Shown here: one piece after another, positions 12,049 to 20,809 of the stretch | How positions within the stretch are numbered: the first letter of the stretch is position 1 | Layout: every line of letters begins with the position of its first letter | Source: Shewanella pneumatophori | Lineage (GTDB): Bacteria; Pseudomonadota; Gammaproteobacteria; Enterobacterales; Shewanellaceae | Length of the DNA stretch: 64,000 bases | NCBI RefSeq assembly: GCF_023283895.1 | Contig: NZ_JAKILB010000007.1 | Location: forward strand, 1-64,000 | Direction of reading: 5' to 3' | Position numbers and translations under genes: made by a program | The notes under the pieces: model-generated | What the model saw: the letters and a program-made list of their open reading frames with translations, nothing else | Databases searched by the model: none | Told to the model about the DNA's origin: nothing

Positions 12049-12297
12049 GAAGCAGTAAATACGATAGAAATCATTGGTTACGCCGCATCAGTTATGGTGG
12101 CTATATCACTTATGATGAAAGACATTATCTGGCTTAGATGCCTTAATTTTACGGGCTGTAGTTTGTTCGTTATTTATGGTGCTTCAATTGAAGCTTGGCC
12201 TGTTGCCGGTATGAACGCTTTTGTTGCCTGTATTAATATTTATCATTTAGTGAAGTTGTATCGAAATCGTCATCGCAGCGATCTTGTTTCCCAATAG
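12046..12297 (+). CDS. Small SemiSWEET/YgjV-like membrane protein
   Basis: 83 aa, almost wholly hydrophobic, with three predicted membrane helices (about 8-25, 30-47 and 52-72) and a basic C-tail. The pattern IGYAAS...WLRCLNFTGCSLFVIYG...WPVAGMNAFVACINIYHL resembles the three-helix-bundle SemiSWEET sugar transporters and the YgjV inner-membrane family. The PQ motif of SemiSWEETs is replaced by MMKD. Transport is therefore possible but unproven. It starts at 12046 with AAGG six bases upstream, within the leader hairpin. A terminator follows, so it is probably monocistronic. Confidence 0.75.
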   Translation: MEAVNTIEIIGYAASVMVAISLMMKDIIWLRCLNFTGCSLFVIYGASIEAWPVAGMNAFVACINIYHLVKLYRNRHRSDLVSQ

Positions 12298-12306
12298 CAT
12301 CCGCTT

Positions 12307-12340
12307 TGCACCAGTCCTAAACAGGGCTGGTGTCTGTTTC
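12307..12340 (+). terminator. Terminator after the small membrane gene
   Basis: CACCAGTCCT (12309-12318) pairs with AGGGCTGGTG (12323-12332) through one wobble pair, with loop AAAC. A T-rich but interrupted tail follows. Confidence 0.65.
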
Positions 12341-12461
12341 ACTTTAGTTTCCTTTGCAACAACAAATACAGTTACCACTGTCATAAAACTTTAGGTCTGT
12401 TGTCACGTTGGCGTCATGGATATTTCATAGCTTGCCTACATAACAAGTGTAGGGAGCTAAC

Positions 12462-12971
12462 ATGACTTCAATAACCGAACTCGATAGCAAGCTCTATCGA
12501 TATATAGTGCAACTAGGCCAGCAACATCGACTCCAGCCAATGGCGCTTAAGGTGTCGACTTCTGGCAATGGTCCAGCCTACCTATATTTAGCAGTCGCCT
12601 GTTTGCTATTTGATCGGCATCATGAGTCATTGTTACATGCCATGTTGGTTGCTTACTTTGTTGAGCTGCCTTTATATTTCGCGCTAAAAAATATGATCCG
12701 CCGCCCTAGACCATGCCATGCGTTAGCTGATGGCTGCGCTAGTATTGAGCCAGCAGATAAATTTAGTTTGCCTTCGGGCCATACAGCAGCGGCATTTGTA
12801 ATGGCAGCAAGCATCTATTTTATTTACCCCCAACTTTTTTATATTGCAGTGACTTGGGCGCTTGCCATTGGTGTCTCACGGGTGCTTCTCGGCGTGCATT
12901 ACCCACTCGATATTGTTGCTGGTGCCACTCTTGGCACTGTGTCGGTGTTAATCGCTCAGCTAATGATTTAG
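12462..12971 (+). CDS. PAP2-family membrane phosphatase
   Basis: 169 aa with about five membrane helices and all three parts of the PAP2 acid-phosphatase signature: K-x6-RP in KNMIRRPRP (about 75-83), PSGH (about 104-107) and SRVLLGVHYPLD (about 138-149). Such enzymes remove phosphate from lipid pyrophosphates or phosphatidic acid on the outer face of the inner membrane; undecaprenyl pyrophosphate and phosphatidylglycerol phosphate are typical substrates. It ends 9 nt before the glycosyltransferase gene, which suggests a shared role in lipid-linked sugar metabolism. Confidence 0.88.
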   Translation: MTSITELDSKLYRYIVQLGQQHRLQPMALKVSTSGNGPAYLYLAVACLLFDRHHESLLHAMLVAYFVELPLYFALKNMIRRPRPCHALADGCASIEPADKFSLPSGHTAAAFVMAASIYFIYPQLFYIAVTWALAIGVSRVLLGVHYPLDIVAGATLGTVSVLIAQLMI

Positions 12972-12980
12972 GAGAACAAG

Positions 12981-14036
12981 TTGCGAATTCTTTATGGTGT
13001 ACAGGGCACGGGAAATGGTCATTTAAGCCGTGCAAGAGTAATGGCTCGAGCGCTTCAAAAGCAGGGCGTTGATGTGGATTTCTTCTTCTCGGGCCGCAGT
13101 GCAGAACAGTTTTTTGATATGCAGTGTTTTGGCCAATATCAAGTGCAGTCTGGGCTAACCTTTGCGACAGAGAACGGCAGAGTGAGCGTGGCTAAAACCG
13201 CTAAAGAAAATGCGTGGCTTGGCTTTATCAAGGATGTTAAAGCGTTAGATTTAACTGGCTACGATTTAGTGTTGAATGACTTTGAACCTGTATCAGCTTG
13301 GGCTGCAAAGAACCAAGGCGTTGCGTCTATTGGTATTAGCCATCAAGCTGCACTTAATTTTCCGGTACCAAAAGTTGGTGACAACTGGTTTAACGATATG
13401 ATGTTAAGTTACTTTGCCCCAGTTGATATTGCTTTGGGCTGTCATTGGCACCATTTTGGCTTTCCTATTTTACCGCCATTTGTTGAGGTTGATGCTGTCG
13501 AGCAGCAACTTGCTCATCAGATTTTGGTGTATTTACCGTTTGAATCGCCTGATGAGATAGTTAAGTTTTTAACGCCGTTTACTGATTACACTTTTATGAT
13601 TTACCACGCTAACCAGCCTTCTTTGCCTCCTCCAGAGCATATTCAGTGGCATGGTTTTGACCGCACCGGTTTTAAAGCGGCGATGGCAAATTGTGGTGGA
13701 GTAATTGGTAATGCGGGTTTTGAGCTGGCAAGTGAGGCGCTTACCTTAGGTAAAAAACTACTGATAAAGCCACTGCTCGGCCAGTTCGAACAGTTATCTA
13801 ATGTTGCAGCGTTAGAGCTGCTTGGCGCTGCAGAGTGCATGAAAACTCATTTAGATCCCGAATCGTTAAGGCGCTGGCTTAAGGCGCCAATGCCTGAGGC
13901 TATTCATTACCCTGAAGTAGGCGATGCCTTGGTGACTTGGTTATTGAAAGGTGACTGGAGCCAGCCGGAAAAGTTGTGCCAATCGCTCTGGCAAGAGGTG
14001 AAACTCCCAATGAGCTGGCAGAAAAAAAGTCCTTAA
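12981..14036 (+). CDS. MJ1255/VC2487-type glycosyltransferase
   Basis: 351 aa of GT-B fold. The N-terminus ILYGVQGTGNGHLSRARVMA (residues 3-22) is the typical glycine-rich nucleotide-sugar entry loop. A second segment (GVIGNAGFELASEALTLGKKLL, about 235-256, split by my reading into GNAGFELASEAL and GKKLL) is the donor-binding part seen in UDP-glycosyltransferases and MurG-like enzymes. The family is known as MJ1255/VC2487 and its acceptor is not established. The start is TTG at 12981 with AGGAG at proper spacing. It is probably cotranscribed with the PAP2 gene. Confidence 0.8.
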   Translation: MRILYGVQGTGNGHLSRARVMARALQKQGVDVDFFFSGRSAEQFFDMQCFGQYQVQSGLTFATENGRVSVAKTAKENAWLGFIKDVKALDLTGYDLVLNDFEPVSAWAAKNQGVASIGISHQAALNFPVPKVGDNWFNDMMLSYFAPVDIALGCHWHHFGFPILPPFVEVDAVEQQLAHQILVYLPFESPDEIVKFLTPFTDYTFMIYHANQPSLPPPEHIQWHGFDRTGFKAAMANCGGVIGNAGFELASEALTLGKKLLIKPLLGQFEQLSNVAALELLGAAECMKTHLDPESLRRWLKAPMPEAIHYPEVGDALVTWLLKGDWSQPEKLCQSLWQEVKLPMSWQKKSP

Positions 14037-14108
14037 TGTGACTAAGTGTTAAGGTGAAAGGCGTATAATTAGTTTATCTATCGCCTGAACTTAATTTTAA
14101 ACCATATT

Positions 14109-14780
14109 ATGCAGCTAAAACCCTTGGCTAAAGGTCGCTTTCAATCTCTATGGGAGCAAGAGCATGATGCTATTGAGCAGATCATGCGTGAATGCATTAC
14201 TGAAACAAAAACGGTTGCTGCTCAATATAAGTTAATGCAGCAAGGGCAGCGGGTAAATGCGTTGATTTTGGTTGCAAGTGGCCGAGTATCACTAGGTTAT
14301 ACAGCAAGAAATGGCCGTAGCTTTCAGCTTGGCACTATGACTTGTGATTCACAGCTATTTGGAGAAATGGAGTTCTTTAGTGATTATCAATGTCAGCTCG
14401 ATATCATCGCCGAAGCGCCGTTAGAAATTGCGGTTATTAATGGTGATAAACTACAGCAGGCTTTGTTAAAGACCCCTAAGGTCGCACTTTTCTTTGCCAG
14501 CGCAATCGCCATTGATTACCAAGATACTATCGATATTCTTACCCGGCGTATGCTGTATCCAATCGCTTATAATATTGCTTATGACTTGTATCACCAGCAC
14601 TTAAACGAACAACCGGTAGAAGGGTTTAGCAAGTGTTATTTAGAGGCGGAACGCTTTGCTACTACTGACAGGGTATATCGTCGCGCAGTTAAAAAGCTTG
14701 AAGATCTACAGTTAATTAAGCGTGATAAAGAAGGGCTGATTATTCAAGACTTAGCCGGACTCAAAGCCTTTATTGAATAG
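14109..14780 (+). CDS. Crp/Fnr-family transcriptional regulator
   Basis: 223 aa with an N-terminal cyclic-nucleotide-binding-like beta roll (about 28-130), a dimer helix (about 130-160) and a C-terminal winged HTH (about 175-215, ATTDRVYRRAVKKLEDLQLI). The phosphate cassette position keeps FGEMEFF, but the arginine and serine that contact cAMP in CRP are replaced by Gln and Leu (YQCQLDI). Binding of cAMP is therefore unlikely. There is no N-terminal cysteine cluster, so it is not FNR-like. It is similar in layout to YeiL-type regulators. The gene stands 72 nt after the glycosyltransferase and may or may not be cotranscribed. Confidence 0.82.
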   Translation: MQLKPLAKGRFQSLWEQEHDAIEQIMRECITETKTVAAQYKLMQQGQRVNALILVASGRVSLGYTARNGRSFQLGTMTCDSQLFGEMEFFSDYQCQLDIIAEAPLEIAVINGDKLQQALLKTPKVALFFASAIAIDYQDTIDILTRRMLYPIAYNIAYDLYHQHLNEQPVEGFSKCYLEAERFATTDRVYRRAVKKLEDLQLIKRDKEGLIIQDLAGLKAFIE

Positions 14781-14828
14781 CTCCAGTTCGATAATAAAAC
14801 TCGAGCTAGATTACAGCTCGCTTGGGAA

Positions 14829-14854
14829 AGTAGCCGAAGTTTAGTTCGGCTACT
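14829..14854. terminator. Hairpin between convergent genes
   Basis: A 10-bp perfect stem AGTAGCCGAA/TTCGGCTACT with a 6-nt loop lies between the convergent regulator and deoD genes. Neither side has a strong T run, so it may be a weak bidirectional terminator. A second small stem (CGAGCT/AGCTCG) lies just upstream at 14802-14820. Confidence 0.45.
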
Positions 14855-14860
14855 AATGCT

Positions 14861-15565
14861 TTATTGGCAGGCTGTTTCTAACGCTAACTCAATCATGTTA
14901 TTAAAGGTTAGTTGGCGTGCTTCAGCTGTTGTCTCTTCACCAGTTAAGCAGTGGTCAGATACAGTTAAAATCGCTAATGACTCAAAACCTTTATGATGAG
15001 CAAGGCCGTATAATCCGGCAACTTCCATATCAACACCAAGCACACCAAAACGCTCGAGTGCTGGGATCATATCTTCATCAGGATCGTAGTACATATCACC
15101 ACTGAACACGTTACCCACTTTTACGTTGAGCTGTTTCTGTTGGGCGATCATGTAGGCTTTGTGCAATAAGTCAAATGTTGCTGACGTAGCCATTTGGTAG
15201 CCACTGCTGCGCTTCGCATTAGTTGGTGAGTCTGTACCAGCTGCTTGGGCTAGAATCACGTCATTGATTTTCACATCGTGCTGGGTGGCACCAGCGCTAC
15301 CGACACGGATAATACGCTTAACGCCAAAGTCAGCGACTAGCTCGTGGGCATAAAGCACCATAGATGGAATACCCATACCGTGGCCCATTACCGAAATACG
15401 CTGGCCTTTATAAAAACCTGTGTAGCCAAGCATGTTACGAATATTGGTGACTTCCACCGCATCTTCTAAGAAGTTTTCAGCGATGTATTTAGCGCGTAGT
15501 GGGTCACCAGGCATGATGATGGTTTCAGCGAAATCGCCAAGTTTGCCGTTGATATGTGCAGTCAT
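14861..15565 (-). CDS. deoD: Purine nucleoside phosphorylase, DeoD type
   Basis: 234 aa, with the family's usual length and motifs: HINGKLGDFAETIIMPGDPLRAKYI in overlapping parts, MGHGMGIPS (about 60-68), RVGSAGA (about 86-92), DMEVAGLYG (about 178-186, base and ribose binding) and SDH (about 202-204, the catalytic aspartate). It splits purine (deoxy)nucleosides with phosphate to give free base and (deoxy)ribose-1-phosphate in the cytoplasm. The other deo genes are not next to it, so it may be a separately regulated copy. Confidence 0.95.
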   Translation of the reverse strand: MTAHINGKLGDFAETIIMPGDPLRAKYIAENFLEDAVEVTNIRNMLGYTGFYKGQRISVMGHGMGIPSMVLYAHELVADFGVKRIIRVGSAGATQHDVKINDVILAQAAGTDSPTNAKRSSGYQMATSATFDLLHKAYMIAQQKQLNVKVGNVFSGDMYYDPDEDMIPALERFGVLGVDMEVAGLYGLAHHKGFESLAILTVSDHCLTGEETTAEARQLTFNNMIELALETACQ

Positions 15566-15792
15566 GAGTTATCCTCTTTTTTGATTGCACGCGATATTAA
15601 ATGGCATCAGCTACGGCATAGAGGACTTAAGTCCGCATTCACTCAATTTGAGGCAGATTTTTGTATTAGCTCACACTGTATTGGTGATAACGAATATTAG
15701 TGAGCAAGATGAGCGTTCAATTTATTGGGGGTAAAGAAGGAGAGGATCACCTAAACAGATAGATGATCCTAGGTAAGCTTAAATCAGTAGGC

Positions 15793-16188
15793 TTATTTAT
15801 GGTACTTCACAGCCATATCGATTAATGGCTCGCGGCTCGCCTTAGCTGCGCGTAGTCGGGCAAGATACTTTTCCCATAAATCTAATTGATGGGTGGCAAG
15901 ATCGTACAGCACCTTCCAAGAAAACAAACCGGTATTGTGGCCGTCATCAAAGGTGATTTTAACGGCGTAATTACCGACAGGATCAATCGCGCTGATATTG
16001 ATGTTTTTCTTATGAGTCACCAGCACCGGATTACCGTGACCGTGAACTTCTGCAGAAGGTGAATACACACGCAACATTTCACAGCTTAGCTGGTGGGTCT
16101 CACCGTTATCGAAAGTCATCTCAAGTTGACGAGATTTACGTTTTAGCTTAAGCGCTATCACATTAGGTGTGCTGTTATCTTGAGTCAT
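15793..16188 (-). CDS. DUF971 (gamma-butyrobetaine hydroxylase N-domain-like) protein
   Basis: 131 aa with the DUF971 pattern: LSCEMLRVYSPSAEVHGHG (about 34-52), then a VGNYAVKITFDDGHNTGLFSW stretch (in two parts, about 83-103) and YLARLRAAKA near the end. This fold also forms the N-terminus of gamma-butyrobetaine hydroxylase. Stand-alone forms are small proteins of uncertain function, often in Fe-S or housekeeping contexts. It lies 116 nt after hslU on the same strand, an arrangement seen in related bacteria, so cotranscription is possible. Confidence 0.85.
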   Translation of the reverse strand: MTQDNSTPNVIALKLKRKSRQLEMTFDNGETHQLSCEMLRVYSPSAEVHGHGNPVLVTHKKNINISAIDPVGNYAVKITFDDGHNTGLFSWKVLYDLATHQLDLWEKYLARLRAAKASREPLIDMAVKYHK

Positions 16189-16304
16189 CTATTAACCGAC
16201 ATAATTTTAACGAGTATTAGAAACAGAATAGCGGTTAAGGAGCATATTGTCCTTAACCGCTATCACTAATTTAGCCATTATTTGGCAACGAGTTTAAGCT
16301 GAGC

Positions 16305-17630
16305 TTATAGAATAAAGCGGCTTAGATCTTCGTCTTGAACTAGATTATCTAGGTGTGCTTTAACATATTCGGCATCGATAACTGAAACAGAGCCAGACTT
16401 GTCAGACGCTTCATAAGAAAGCTCTTCCATTAAGCGTTCCATCACAGTGTGCAGACGACGGGCACCGATGTTTTCAGTACGCTCGTTTACCTGCCAAGCA
16501 GCTTCTGCAATGCTGTCGATACCGTCTTCTGTAAACTCAACGGTTACGCCTTCAGTTGCCATAAGCGCAATATATTGCTCAGTTAATGACGCATGTGGCT
16601 CAGTCAAAATACGCTTAAAGTCACCTGCAGATAACGCATCTAATTCAACACGAATAGGCAGGCGACCTTGAAGCTCAGGGATCAAGTCAGATGGCTTAGA
16701 CATCTGGAATGCACCCGATGCGATGAACAAGATGTGATCGGTTTTAACCATGCCGTGTTTAGTGTTTACCGTACAACCTTCAACAAGAGGCAGTAGGTCA
16801 CGCTGTACACCTTCACGAGAAACATCAGGGCCTGACGATTCGCCACGCTTACAGATTTTATCGATCTCATCTAAGAACACGATACCGTGCTGTTCTACTA
16901 GCTCGATCGCTTGTTCTTTCAAGTCTTCTTGATTAACTAACTTAGAGGCTTCTTCTTCAATCAATAGCTTGTAAGCTTCTTTGATTGGCATTTTACGGCG
17001 CTTGCTGGCACCTGGTCCCATATTTTGGAACATGCTTTGAAGTTGGTTAGTCATCTCTTCCATACCTGGAGGAGACATGATCTCAATGCCCGCTTGAGGC
17101 GCAGCAATATCGATCTCAATTTCTTTATCGTCTAGCTGACCTTCACGTAGCTTTTTACGGAAGATTTGACGAGTTGCACTGTCGTCAGACTTTTCGCTAT
17201 CCCAATCTTCTTTTGGCTTAGGTAGCAAGGCATCTAAAATACGTTCTTCTGCAGCTTCTTCAGCGCGGAATTTGCACTTTTTAATTTGCTCTTCACGAGT
17301 AAGCTTGATGGCAGAGTCTGTTAGATCGCGAATGATCTGTTCGACTTCTTTACCTACATAACCCACTTCCGTGAACTTAGTCGCTTCAACTTTAATGAAA
17401 GGCGCTTTTGCAAGACGCGCTAAACGGCGAGCAATCTCAGTTTTACCTACACCAGTAGGACCAATCATAAGAATGTTCTTTGGTGTTACTTCTTGGCGAA
17501 GATCTGCAGCAAGCTGCATACGGCGCCAGCGGTTACGCAGTGCAATAGCCACTGAACGCTTGGCTTTTTGTTGGCCGATAATGTGGCTATCTAGCTCGTG
17601 AACAATTTCACGTGGTGTCATTTCAGACAT
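16305..17630 (-). CDS. hslU: ATP-dependent protease ATPase subunit HslU
   Basis: 441-aa AAA+ unfoldase of the HslUV (ClpYQ) protease. Walker A is [14 protein letters not shown] (about 57-70) and Walker B is [14 protein letters not shown] (about 252-265). The intermediate I-domain (about 110-240) contains [10 protein letters not shown]. The C-terminal tail DLSRFIL docks into HslV. The start follows hslV by 45 nt. hslVU is normally under heat-shock sigma-32 control; I did not find a convincing sigma-32 promoter by eye. Confidence 0.98.
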   Translation of the reverse strand: MSEMTPREIVHELDSHIIGQQKAKRSVAIALRNRWRRMQLAADLRQEVTPKNILMIGPTGVGKTEIARRLARLAKAPFIKVEATKFTEVGYVGKEVEQIIRDLTDSAIKLTREEQIKKCKFRAEEAAEERILDALLPKPKEDWDSEKSDDSATRQIFRKKLREGQLDDKEIEIDIAAPQAGIEIMSPPGMEEMTNQLQSMFQNMGPGASKRRKMPIKEAYKLLIEEEASKLVNQEDLKEQAIELVEQHGIVFLDEIDKICKRGESSGPDVSREGVQRDLLPLVEGCTVNTKHGMVKTDHILFIASGAFQMSKPSDLIPELQGRLPIRVELDALSAGDFKRILTEPHASLTEQYIALMATEGVTVEFTEDGIDSIAEAAWQVNERTENIGARRLHTVMERLMEELSYEASDKSGSVSVIDAEYVKAHLDNLVQDEDLSRFIL

Positions 17631-17675
17631 ATTCTTTCCTCATGCTTTACAGCATTTTTTACTTAGCGCGTAGGC

Positions 17676-18200
17676 TTAGTACTTTAATTCTTCAATTGTC
17701 TTAAATTGGTTGGTGAATACACAGATGTCACCAGCAATTGTTAGCGATTTTTCAGCAATTTCGAGTGCACTCAAGTCAGTGTTTTCAAGTAGTGCAGTCG
17801 CTGCTGATTGGGCAAAGTTGCCACCAGAACCAATCGCGATAAGATCATTTTCAGGCTGAACCACATCACCGTTACCGGTAATGATTAATGAAGATTCAGC
17901 ATCGGCCACAGCAAGCAATGCTTCAAGCTTGCGTAATACTTTATCTGAGCGCCAGTCTTTAGCCATTTCAACGGCTGCGCGCATTAGGTGACCTTGGTGC
18001 ATTTCAAGTTTAGCCTCGAAACGCTCGAATAGGGTGAATGCATCGGCTGTACCGCCAGCAAAGCCCGCTAGTACCTTGTTGTGGTACAAACGACGAACTT
18101 TTCTAGCATTGCCTTTCATAACGGTGTTACCGAGAGAAACTTGGCCATCACCGGCGATAACTACTTGGTTATTTCGGCGTACTGATACGATAGTGGTCAC
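17676..18200 (-). CDS. hslV: ATP-dependent protease peptidase subunit HslV
   Basis: 174-aa threonine protease, the proteasome-beta-like core of HslUV. The catalytic Thr follows the initiator Met (MTTIVSVRR). Family motifs are [20 protein letters not shown] (about 17-36, containing the lysine near 29-33) and [16 protein letters not shown]. It lies upstream of hslU in the same operon. The promoter region lies between it and the SPOR gene terminator. Confidence 0.98.
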   Translation of the reverse strand: MTTIVSVRRNNQVVIAGDGQVSLGNTVMKGNARKVRRLYHNKVLAGFAGGTADAFTLFERFEAKLEMHQGHLMRAAVEMAKDWRSDKVLRKLEALLAVADAESSLIITGNGDVVQPENDLIAIGSGGNFAQSAATALLENTDLSALEIAEKSLTIAGDICVFTNQFKTIEELKY

Positions 18201-18305
18201 AATAAATCCTCTTCTCTAGCCAGCGACATTATGCCTGCTGGTTGACGATAATAGAGATATGGGGATGGGTTACTGAATATCAAGGGGGCGTTGTCTTGCA
18301 GGCAT

Positions 18306-18333
18306 AAAAAAACGCCGCACAGGGCAGCGTTTT
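18306..18333 (-). terminator. Terminator after the SPOR gene
   Basis: On the minus strand AACGCTGC pairs with GCGGCGTT (one wobble) around a short loop, followed by a run of T residues. It lies about 20 nt after the SPOR-domain gene and separates it from hslV. Confidence 0.8.
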
Positions 18334-18350
18334 CGATTAGGCGTTTACGG

Positions 18351-18929
18351 TTAGCCTTCCCAGAACCAGATTTGACAACCGTTGGTTCCGTTGTTTTGTA
18401 GCACGTGGCGTTGTCTTTCGGCATCGCGCTTTTTGTCGTAAGGACCTAGGACTACTTTGTACCAAACGCCGCTACTGCCTGTTGCCTTACGTACTTGCGC
18501 CTCTAAACCTTGGAAAGCAATAATCGCTTTCAGTTCATTAGCTTGCGACTCTTTTCTAAACGAGCCACATTGCATTTGGTAAGGACGTTTTGGCTTAGTT
18601 GATACTTCAGGAAGATCAACTTCAACCTTTTTGTTCTCTAGCTCTTCAAGGTAGGTCCATTCCTCTTTTGGCACTGGAGGAAGGGCGTCCGGATCTTTCT
18701 TAACTGGCTTTTTCTTTGGTTGTTCAACAACTACAGGTGCAGTTGTTTCTGGCTCACCTGAACTGCTTAAAATCCATAGTAAATAACCAAAGCTAGCAAT
18801 ACCTGCAAGCGTGATCAGCCCTAGCAAAATTGGAAAGCGCTTAGGGGCGCTTCCTTTTGAGCTCTTTTTGCGAGCGCTGTTCTTACCTTTTCGAGCAGGC
18901 TTACGATTTGCATAATCACGATTTGTCAT
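18351..18929 (-). CDS. SPOR-domain protein, FtsN-like
   Basis: 192 aa with a short basic cytoplasmic N-terminus (about 1-30), one membrane helix (about 32-52, FPILLGLITLAGIASFGYLL), a proline/lysine-rich periplasmic linker and a C-terminal SPOR domain (about 115-190, YQMQCGSF...VVLGPYDKKRDAER). SPOR domains bind denuded septal peptidoglycan. The position next to argS and priA and the topology match FtsN, the late divisome activator. It is shorter than E. coli FtsN (319 aa), and an essential-for-division role is inferred only. Confidence 0.85.
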   Translation of the reverse strand: MTNRDYANRKPARKGKNSARKKSSKGSAPKRFPILLGLITLAGIASFGYLLWILSSSGEPETTAPVVVEQPKKKPVKKDPDALPPVPKEEWTYLEELENKKVEVDLPEVSTKPKRPYQMQCGSFRKESQANELKAIIAFQGLEAQVRKATGSSGVWYKVVLGPYDKKRDAERQRHVLQNNGTNGCQIWFWEG

Positions 18930-18939
18930 GAGCTACAGC

Positions 18940-20685
18940 TTACATCCGTTCTAAAGTTTCTAGACCAAGAAGATTTAAGCCTTGCTTTAGCGTCTTAGCG
19001 GTAAGCTGTGACAATAGTAGACGGCTCTTCTTAAGCTCTTCTGATTCTGCTGCTAGTACAGGACATGCTTCGTAGAAGCTTGAGAATGCACCCGCAAGTT
19101 CGAATAGGTAACCACAAAGGGCATGTGGCTGACCTTTGCTAACCATACGTGCCATGACTTCGCCAAACTGAGCTAGCTTAGTGCCTAGGTCTTTCTCTTT
19201 TTCGTGTTCTAGAATGATTTTCGCATCGCTTAAATCAACGTCTTGAGCACGCTTAAAGATCCCCGCTACACGCGTGTAAGCGTAAAGTAGGTATGGCGCA
19301 GTGTTACCTTCAAAGCTCAGCATCTGCTCGAAGCTGAAGATATAGTCACTGGCACGGTTTTTTGAAAGATCGGCATATTTAACTGATGCAATACCCACAA
19401 CACGGGCAATCTCAGCAAGTTCAGCTTCATCCATTTCTGGATTTTTGCTACGAACAAGCTCTAGTGCGCGAGTATCGGCTTCTTTTAGCAGGTCAATCAG
19501 CTTAACAACGCCACCAGAACGTGTCTTAAATGGACGACCATCTTCACCGTTCATGGTACCAAAGCCCATGTGCTCGAAGCTCATTTCTTCACGAACAAAC
19601 TTAGCTGTTTTAGCTAGCTTGAATACTTGCTGGAAGTGCAGTGCTTGACGTAAATCAACGAAGTACAGCGCGCGATCAGCGTTTAGTACATTCGAGCGGT
19701 AACGCATTGCTGCGAGATCGCTAGTGGCATATAGGTAACCGCCGTCGGCTTTTTGGATAATAACCGGCAGTGGCTCGCCTTCTTTGTTTTTGAATTCGTC
19801 TTGGAAAACAACTTTAGCGCCATTGCTTTCAGACAGCAGGCCTTGTGCATCTAGATCGGCTACTACTTGGGCAAGATCGCTGTTGTAAGCGCTTTCACCG
19901 CGAACATCTGCGCGAGTTAGGCTCACGCCTAAACGCTCATATAGCTCATGACAGTGGCTTAGCGAAATGTCGTTAAATTCGCGCCATAGTTTGTTGCAGT
20001 AATCGTCGCCTGATTGCAGTTCAACAACCAATTTACGTGCACGAGTGGCAAATTCTTCTGACTCGTCAAAACGGACTTTAGCAGCGCGGTAGAATGTCTC
20101 TAGATCTGCTAGTTCCATCTTAGCTTGCTCGCCATTGGCAGCTTGAAGCTCTTCCATGTACGCAAGCAGCATACCAAACTGAGTACCCCAGTCGCCTACG
20201 TGGTTTTGACGAATAACCTTGTGGCCCATAAATTCAAGGGCGCGTACCACACTGTCACCAATAATGGTTGAACGTAGGTGACCTACGTGCATCTCTTTCG
20301 CTAGGTTTGGTGAAGAGTAATCAACTACCACAGTTTGTGGTGCTGGTAGGTCGATCCCAAATGTGTCGCTGTTTAAAGCAGTCATCAATTGGTTAGCAAG
20401 GGCGTTATCATCAATAAAGAAGTTGATAAAACCTGGGCCTGCGATCTCTACTTTTTCAACATGTGCTGAAGTTGGTAGGTTATCAATTAGCAGTTGTGCA
20501 ATTTCACGAGGATTTTTGCCTGCAGCTTTAGTTAGCATCATTGCCAAGTTCGTTGCAAAATCACCGTGGCTTTTATCTTTCGTTCGGTCAACTTGAATGC
20601 GAGCTTCAAAGTCAGCAGGAACAATCCCTTGTTGTTTAAGGGCATTTAAAGATTCAGCGAGTAAAGATTGAGTATGTGATTTCAT
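18940..20685 (-). CDS. argS: Arginyl-tRNA synthetase
   Basis: 581-aa class I synthetase that charges tRNA-Arg. The N-terminal Add-1 domain (about 1-110) is followed by the HIGH-type motif [13 protein letters not shown] (about 132-144). The catalytic domain ends at the [18 protein letters not shown] region (about 370-387), which replaces KMSKS as is typical for ArgRS. The alpha-helical anticodon-binding domain carries the SYFE-like YLLYAYTR segment (about 465) and the family C-terminus ([10 protein letters not shown]). It lies 10 nt upstream of the SPOR gene. Confidence 0.98.
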   Translation of the reverse strand: MKSHTQSLLAESLNALKQQGIVPADFEARIQVDRTKDKSHGDFATNLAMMLTKAAGKNPREIAQLLIDNLPTSAHVEKVEIAGPGFINFFIDDNALANQLMTALNSDTFGIDLPAPQTVVVDYSSPNLAKEMHVGHLRSTIIGDSVVRALEFMGHKVIRQNHVGDWGTQFGMLLAYMEELQAANGEQAKMELADLETFYRAAKVRFDESEEFATRARKLVVELQSGDDYCNKLWREFNDISLSHCHELYERLGVSLTRADVRGESAYNSDLAQVVADLDAQGLLSESNGAKVVFQDEFKNKEGEPLPVIIQKADGGYLYATSDLAAMRYRSNVLNADRALYFVDLRQALHFQQVFKLAKTAKFVREEMSFEHMGFGTMNGEDGRPFKTRSGGVVKLIDLLKEADTRALELVRSKNPEMDEAELAEIARVVGIASVKYADLSKNRASDYIFSFEQMLSFEGNTAPYLLYAYTRVAGIFKRAQDVDLSDAKIILEHEKEKDLGTKLAQFGEVMARMVSKGQPHALCGYLFELAGAFSSFYEACPVLAAESEELKKSRLLLSQLTAKTLKQGLNLLGLETLERM

Positions 20686-20809
20686 TGGCGTTTAATCGAC
20701 ACTTACATAAAGAAAAATAATAAGGAGTAACCGACTATTTTAGCCGCTAGTGGCGGTGAATTACTATCCTCTAGCGAACTTTTTCTGCATTGAAGCGAAT
20801 AAAGTCGAT

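Noticed and set aside
12820..13072. Small ORFs at the PAP2/glycosyltransferase junction
   Set aside because: Both lie in other frames of two clearly recognisable genes.
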